From Hevea brasiliensis (taxonomy: Eukaryota > Streptophyta > Magnoliopsida > Malpighiales > Euphorbiaceae), in contig NC_079496.1 of NCBI RefSeq assembly GCF_030052815.1, positions 79,659,652-79,723,651 of the forward strand: a stretch of 64,000 bases of DNA. The letters are read 5' to 3'. A model generated the notes under the pieces. That model had not been told where the DNA came from, searched no databases, and worked only from the letters and a program-made list of their open reading frames with translations. Positions 58,272-64,000 of this stretch are shown here, one piece after another. The position numbers were made by a program, and so were the translations under genes. Numbering within the stretch: the stretch's first letter is position 1; each line of letters starts with the position of its first letter.

Positions 58272-58830
58272 GGGGGAAATTAATGCTTTGACCGGACTGC
58301 TGCAGAAAAGGAGAGATCGGAATAACAGATTGGAAGACGGGAGATTAACATGAGAGATCGGAATAGGAGCGTGTCAAGAAGAGGGATCGGAAGACAAAAG
58401 GAATAAGACAAATCCCAAATAACCGTTGTCAGAATCAGAGCCGAGGTAGTTAAAGCGTTGCAGGCGAGATCTCCACCGCATGCTTAAGAATCGCCCGTAA
58501 TGCTGACAGGCGCCAGGGTATGTCATGACAGTCCTGTATATCCCAATCCCCACCGTTGATCTCACTTGTAAGGACAAATTCGAAACCCTTGGATCAAGAG
58601 AGAAGATGACAATACCAGCGCCTTTCGCTCTTAGCCCTCAGATCGTTCCGGACAAGAAGATTTGGGACCGTTAGATCAAAAGAAGAAAAGGACAAATATT
58701 CTGAAGAGAGATCTCAGCCATTCATTTTGATTCTCTTTAATTCCTGGACATCCGATCATGTCCTTCGAAATCTTGACCCTCCTTCTCCCTCAAAATAAAT
58801 CCTGACCCTTCATGGGGAGCACCCGATTCC

Positions 58831-58838
58831 TATAAATA
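58831..58838 (+). promoter_or_regulatory. B2 sense LTR TATA box (TATAAATA)
   Basis: CCTATAAATACC, same place as in B1. Would start element RNA near 58865. Confidence 0.6.
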
Positions 58839-59838
58839 CCAGCATGAAAAACTATTCAAGGGACGGACGGACAAAAAAGGAGAGGCTGTTATTATAGCGG
58901 AAGAACTCTGAAAACTCCATTTAGTTTGTTATTCCGCTACTTCGAAGTGTTGATTGGAAAAACTTTTGAAACTAGTTTTCTGAAGTGTTTCTTGAAAAGG
59001 ATTCTGGATACTGGAACTCCACATTTCCAGTTTGTTCATTATCTGGTCACACCCTCACTTTCAGCCCTTTATCATCTCTGTTTTCATTCCCACTGTCTAA
59101 GCTAAACTTCAGTCCACTCGGTTTTTATCTTAATCTGATTATATTTTAGCTGAGCTCCCTTCACTTCCTGACGAACATTAGCTCTCAGGCTAATCAGTCC
59201 ACTGTCTTATCTCTATTTGCCACCCCGTAGCTATTTCAGTAGATTTGGCTCCTCACAGGTAAGAGCTCATATTGCTTTTTTACTAAGTGTTTACATTTAT
59301 TTTTCGCACTTTCTTTGTTTCTTCTTACGTATGTGATTTTCTCCAAGTTCATTTTGCGCAAAAGGACCCAAAAGAATGTTACTCTCGAGTTATCTCTTTA
59401 GTGATTAGTCCGTCATTTTATTAATCTTCGTCATGCAAGTTTTTCTGGTTCCTAGTAGCGTGTAAATGGTCAGGCAAGATGTAGGTAACTGCAATTTAGG
59501 GGTCTCTTTTAAAAGAGAGAACCCGAATAACGCGTCAGGAAGATAGCCAAACTGTTAGGCTGACGTGAACAGCGATTCGACAAAGAGGTCATAAAGTGGA
59601 ATAAAACCAAAATAAGCAAAACAGAATAGATCGGTCATTAATAGATATTGGTAAAATGAATACATGGAAGGTCGGTAAATCAAGCCTAGTTATCCCCATC
59701 TAGCCAAAAGGTGTCGAGAAGCCTTATCCCCAGCATTTTTGAATGCCAGAATCCTTAGCTTTAGGCTCTTATGTCATATAGCCGAAATTAAAATCCGGGA
59801 GATCGGAAAAGTCCCTTTCAGGCTCCTGTTAATCTAAA

Positions 59839-60165
59839 AGAGATCGGAGGAGAGTTCTTATCCGATCTCCCCTCAAAATTTTAATAAACGTTAAAAAGAG
59901 ATCGGAGGAGAGTTCTTATCCGATCTGAACTCAAAAATTTTGATAAATGTCTAGAGGAGATCGGAGGAGAGTTCTTATCCGATCTCCCCTCAAAATTTTA
60001 ATAAACGTTAAAAAGAGATCGGAGGAGAGTTCTTATCCAGTCTCAACTCAAAAGTTTTAATAAACGTCTAGAGGAGATCGGAGGAGGGTTCTTATCCGAT
60101 CTCCCTCCAAAATTTTAATAAATAACTTAAAAGAGATTGGAGGAGAGTTCTTATCCGATTCTCAC
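59839..60165 (+). repeat. Hairpin minisatellite in B2 (6 units)
   Basis: Six units of about 57-60 bp. Most have GAGATCGGA facing TCCGATCTC across 12 nt, a perfect 9-bp stem. One extra unit compared with B1. Confidence 0.8.
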
Positions 60166-60578
60166 ACCAAGTCTTAACCCGTACGCAAAATAATCTCAGA
60201 ACTAAAAAATTCGTAACGTCAATTCACTAAGGTGGTCTCATTTACTTGTGTATCTGAGTGATCCGAATTTAGTGAAAGATCAAAATTTCCTTTTGAAAAA
60301 AGGATTAACATTCCCATCCGAGCCCTCTTAACTAATTTATAAAGAACGCAAAATTAAATCTACTTACCCTTATTAAGGGACGAGGTGGGGTGCCTAACAC
60401 CTTCCCCACCCGTTTACGGATCCCGAACCTAGAATCTCTGTTTTGAAGTGGTTTCATTTTTAATTTATTTTCCCAAATGGTTTTCTTTAGTTTCCCTCAA
60501 AACTAAGGTGGCGACTCCTCATTTTTCCCACTTCGGTGAGTGATCGTCCAGGCGACCGCAAAATCCCTTGCGACAGCT

Positions 60579-60597
60579 TGGCGACTCCACTGGGGAC
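60579..60597 (+). other. B2 primer binding site
   Basis: TGGCGACTCCACTGGGGAC, 3 nt after the LTR. It begins with the TGG needed to pair with CCA of a tRNA and is not the Met-type site. Ogre elements are usually described with a tRNA-Arg site; I could not check the tRNA identity. Confidence 0.75.
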
Positions 60598-61446
60598 CTT
60601 AATTTTAACCCCGGTCTAGTGGTCCAAAAGTAGATTTAATTTTGTTGGATCAAATTATAGCCAGATAGGCTCATTCGGCAACGTTTTATACATTAATTAT
60701 TATTGCTGCTAACTATTTTGTTCGTTTTTCCTGTTCTATTTCCCACAGTGCTCTTCATTTCAAAAAAAAGGAAAAAAGGGAAAAATGGAAAAATAAAATC
60801 CCCCTGAATTGGGAAGAGGTAAAGGTGTCCCTTCACACACTGAACACTCACACAATGTCCTCACACACTATGGTCCTAACCCGGGCTTTCTTACCCTTTT
60901 AGGAAAGTAGGAGGGGGTCATGTAGCGGTACCCATGGGTTTTACCCCGTTAGTATCCGTGAAGGCTTCTGCTCAAATTGAAACTTGTTCTATTCACCGTG
61001 ATACCCGTGGAATTTTCCCGATAATATCATGGGGGTAGAATGGGGCTCTACTGTTTACAGTAGGGGCAATTTGGGAACCTGTGGCTTTTAGAAAATTAGA
61101 TCCTGAGCTAAACTATCACAATAGTTGAAAGCCGTAGTAAACTACCTTATGAGATAGAACTATCCAGATAGGTAGCGCTCACCCGGTATTAGGAGTCTCC
61201 CTATTACAGGACAAAAGGGGCATACTTACTCTTACCCTATTCTGCTTTAATTTCCTTTTGTTCATTTTTTTGAGGGTAATCTTGAATCCTACTAGAACAC
61301 CTACACATTTTCCTACTTTGATAAATGTGTACGTGTCACCCTGTCAACAGTATGATTCAAAATTACCCCAATTTGTCTTACTAACGAATTTTCCCACAGG
61401 CATTACCAAACCAAGAGTCTGTAAAAGGATAGGCATTATTTTTATC
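60598..61446 (+). other. B2 leader, no gene seen
   Basis: Sequence between primer site and ORF1. It has an A-rich stretch at 60758-60798 and short frames only. An open frame reaches back to 61258 but lacks an ATG before 61447. Confidence 0.6.
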
Positions 61447-63335
61447 ATGGCATCCTCGAGTCAGTCGGCAGAAGAGGCTCAGCATGCTAAACTTTGGTCC
61501 AAATCAGCTCATAGGTCGGTACCCTCGCAAAATGATGTTTCCGAGGCACACGCTAGCTCAATACCTTCACTAGATCTGGATAAAATAGAGGTCAGAATGA
61601 ACAACCTCGAGGGTCTGTCTAATGGATGGAGGTCGCTTCCCGATCAGGTCAAGGTACGATTTGAAGAGAAGTACGGAAGGATTGCAACCTTGATGCAAGT
61701 CAAGGTCCAAATCTCGGCATTAAAAGCCATGTTGTCGGTTTGGAATTCTAAGTACGGGGTATTCTCTTTCAATGACATTGATACGGTTCCCACTATGGAA
61801 GAATATCAGGCATTGCTAGGGATTCCTTACTCATTACAGAACCGGATCTACCTACACCTCGAACATAGGCAGACCTGGAAACGACTGGCACATATGTTGG
61901 GTACTCCCCCAGAAGAATTGAAGTCAAAAGAAACCTCCAAAGGGAACACGCATGGTTGGTATTGGACATATCTCCAGAAATGGTTAGATCAATGTCTCCG
62001 AGAGAAACGGTGGGATCAAGCTTCGGTAGCACTCGCCTTGGGAATCTATGGTTTGATTTTGTTCCCAGGACCATTGGGAATCATAACTTGCAATGCGGTG
62101 GAAGTGTTCTGGACAGTAGAAAGGCAGCAGATCAATCCAATACCGGCGATCCTTGCGGAGACTTTATTAACCCTTACCTACTGCAGACAACAGGGCAAAG
62201 GGTCCCTTAAGTGTTGTTCTCAACTGTTATACCTCTGGATTATCAGTCACATGTGTCCCGTGGAGACGAAGGGGTTGACTTGGTACCTTGACCAGCCTCC
62301 CATCGAGAGAATGACCCGGTTAGTAATCAGTCTGAAAAATGAACAGCAGTGGTGGGAACGGATTTTGAGTTTCAATAGCCATGATTACTGTTGGAGGAAA
62401 TTGTGGACGCCGTGCCAACCTGCTCGATCAAGACAGGGTAATCGGTATCCCTAATCGGAGTAACCGGGTATACAAGTTACACTCCGACATTGGTAATGAG
62501 GCAGTTTGGCTCAACACAGTCCGTGATCAACATCAAAGAATACCACCAAGGTCGCTTCTACCATGAGCTCAAGGAAGAAGAAGGGTTGAAAATGGCTCGC
62601 AAGTCTTGGGAAAACATCACTCTGATGGAGAAATCACCCAAAGGCCCAAGTGCCTCGAGCGATTATCTTAAATGGAGAACTGACAGGGACCGAGAACACT
62701 CTACTGTAGAATTCAAGGACAGCAACCCTCGCCAAAATGCCCTATTAGAGGAAGCTGATAATCGCCTGGTTGACTCGCTACAAAAGGCAAATACCGAGAA
62801 CTCACAGCTGCAAGAACGAATGAAACAATTGGAGGACCAACAGCAGAAACTTAAGAGAAGGGTGAGAAGACTCAAGAAAGAGGCAAGAGCCGAAAGGATG
62901 GAGTTCGAAAAGCAAGAGGTGCAGTGGGAAAAGGAAAAAGACTCTCTTCAAGCTGAGGCCAAAGAAATAAAAGTGCAGAATAGCAAGCTTCAGGAAAAGA
63001 TGAAATACCAAGAAATACTCATTGAAGAGTATAAGCAAGAAAACAAAAAGAAGAAGCTTGAATTAAAAGAACAAGCACTACTCATCAACGATATCTTGAA
63101 AGAGTGTGCTAAAGAAAGGAAAGAGAAAGAAAAACAAGCTGCTCTCTATCAAAGACTGAAAGAGAATGTTGACCAGCTGGAGAGAACAATAGCACAGGGA
63201 AAACAAGAACTATTACCTGAATCCGAGTATGCCCTGAAAGCATTCGATCCTGCCAAGCAAGAAGAAAGGTTATATGAGTATCTCAGAAAATGTCATCTCA
63301 TTATAAAGAACCTCCCAGAGCCTAGGCCGATGTAA
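61447..63335 (+). pseudogene. B2 ORF1 (extra Ogre-type protein upstream of gag), one frameshift
   Basis: The ATG at 61447 opens MASSSQSAEEAQHAKLWSK. The N-terminal domain has LPDQVKVRFEEKYGRI, VPTMEEYQALLGIP, LALGIYGLILFPG and WIISHMCP, which resembles the plant DUF7745-type proteins found as ORF1 in Ogre elements (from memory, no search). The frame fails between about 62400 and 62450; from 62445 the expected continuation (VMRQFGSTQSV, EYHQGRFYHE) is in another frame. From about 62750 to 63240 there is a long charged coiled coil, ending LPEPRPM before the stop at 63335. The role of ORF1 proteins is unknown. The frameshift may be a real mutation or a sequence error. Confidence 0.75.
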
Positions 63336-63674
63336 AGAATATGGTGTACAAATTATTCAGTTAATGAAATGATTTTTGGATCATTGTTTAGTAAATTTGT
63401 GAATGAATAATATGACTCCCGTAGGAACTCCCTCGCTAGGGTTATGTGAAAAATTGAATGCGCTATATGGACAGGTATCATAAATGCGCATTCAATCCCG
63501 TCATTCACAGTCAGACTATCGGACGATGCCATGATAAAGTTGATGCGATTGTCCTTTTACAGATTTCAACCTGGCTCTCAAATGCCACTGTATCCTTCGT
63601 CCAGACCAGGACTTTTAGTTTCTTTGCAAAATTCAAAATTCATTTAAAATTTTCTTTTTTTTTACCCCTCACAG
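63336..63674 (+). other. Spacer between ORF1 and gag, possible intron end
   Basis: No supported frame. It ends with a pyrimidine tract and CTCACAG (TTTTTTTTACCCCTCACAG to 63674), a good plant 3' splice site, directly before the gag frame. Confidence 0.4.
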
Positions 63675-64000
63675 GAAATCAATATTGCTTCAAACAAAGC
63701 AAGTCTGACCAAGCACACGGTTCAGCCCAAGCGAGTGTACTTAACAAGATCTCGGACAAAGAAGATAATGGAAGATCAGGAACAAGTACAGAACCTACAG
63801 GGGCAAGTCTCCGAATTGAAAGACCAGGTCTCAGAACTTATGAGACTAATGAGAGAAATGTCCCAGAATAAACCGACAGCAGAGTCTAGCCTGCCATTAC
63901 CTCCTCCACCACCTCCAACAAATGATCCTCACCAAGCTTCAACTTCTTTTACCTTTCAGTCTCCCATCCCGGACCCAACAATCACTATCAACCGGTTACT
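63675..64000 (+). CDS. B2 gag, N-terminal part, cut by the window end
   Basis: Open from 63675 to the window edge in one frame. It reads a basic segment (PKRVYLTRSRTKK), then from the ATG at 63768 a short coiled coil MEDQEQVQNLQGQVSELK and MRLMREMSQNK, then a polyproline stretch LPLPPPPPP and a Ser/Thr/Pro-rich part. This matches the usual start of Ogre/Tat gag. The start is uncertain: either the ATG at 63768 or an upstream exon joined at the splice site at 63674. The capsid domain would follow beyond 64000. Confidence 0.65.

Larger units (their letters stand above)
54794..60575 (+). mobile_element. B2 5' LTR
   Basis: From TGTCGACACC to CTTGCGACA. It matches B1 over its whole length with many substitutions and indels, so B1 and B2 are separate insertions of one family. 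It contains the antisense gene (55381-57265), the palindromic array (57708-57838), the second antisense ORF (57747-58271), the sense TATA box (58831) and the hairpin minisatellite (59839-60165). Confidence 0.9.
54794..64000 (+). mobile_element. B2: Ogre/Tat-like retrotransposon, 5' part
   Basis: A 5.78 kb 5' LTR, a primer site, a leader, an ORF1 of Ogre type, and the beginning of gag; protease, RT, RNase H, integrase and the 3' LTR lie beyond the window. The very long LTR, the extra ORF before gag and the non-Met primer site together indicate the Ogre/Tat group. The target duplication should be TTTAT (54789-54793). Confidence 0.82.

Noticed and set aside
61258..61446. Start of B2 ORF1 at 61258
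   Set aside because: The codon there is TTG and the segment resembles leader. The ATG at 61447 begins the family-like MASSSQSAEE.

Overview
The window is plant nuclear DNA, very probably from a eudicot with a large repeat-rich genome, and consists wholly of nested LTR retrotransposons. I see no host gene, rRNA, tRNA or CRISPR array. Two Ty3/gypsy groups account for nearly everything: (1) Tekay/Del-like chromoviruses with 3.6-4 kb LTRs that begin TGTAACACC, an initiator-Met-type primer site TGGTATCAGAGC, and a pol ending in a chromodomain; (2) an Ogre/Tat-like element with a 5.8-6 kb LTR, an extra ORF upstream of gag, and antisense genes inside the LTR. The species cannot be named from this sequence.

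Layout. 1-31089: a tandem array of one chromovirus, read on +, as body A0 (cut by the window edge), LTR1, body A1, LTR2, body A2, LTR3; neighbouring bodies share the LTR between them. A0 gag is split by an Ogre-type solo LTR (B1, 467-6503) flanked by the 5-bp duplication GATCT. 31090-34861: remnants of two minus-strand chromovirus relatives, G (LTR end) inside H (LTR end plus integrase/chromodomain remnant). 34862-54700: a minus-strand element D whose internal region is only about 1.4 kb (gag kept, pol missing). Its 3' LTR carries three solo LTRs: C (+, TSD TACAG), E (-, TSD CAAAA) and F (-, flanked by CAACT). 54701-54793: the edge of an unidentified element I. 54794-64000: the 5' part of an Ogre/Tat element B2, with full LTR, primer site, ORF1 and the start of gag, running off the window.

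Order of events inferred from nesting: H is oldest on the left; G entered H, the A array entered G, and B1 entered A0. D entered the H pol remnant; C, E and F entered the D 3' LTR; I entered the D 5' LTR and B2 entered I.

The best candidates for undescribed biology are: a TATA-driven two-exon antisense gene inside both Ogre-type LTRs, with a phase-compatible 61-nt intron and indels between copies in multiples of three; a short hairpin at the same place in five related LTR families whose stem shows paired base changes; a 30-bp perfect palindrome of TGACATCA half-sites upstream of the chromovirus TATA box; and an array of repeated hairpins near the 3' end of the Ogre LTR. Frame-breaking differences among the A copies cluster on CAG/CTG trinucleotides, so part of the apparent decay may be a base-calling artefact at CHG-methylated cytosines.
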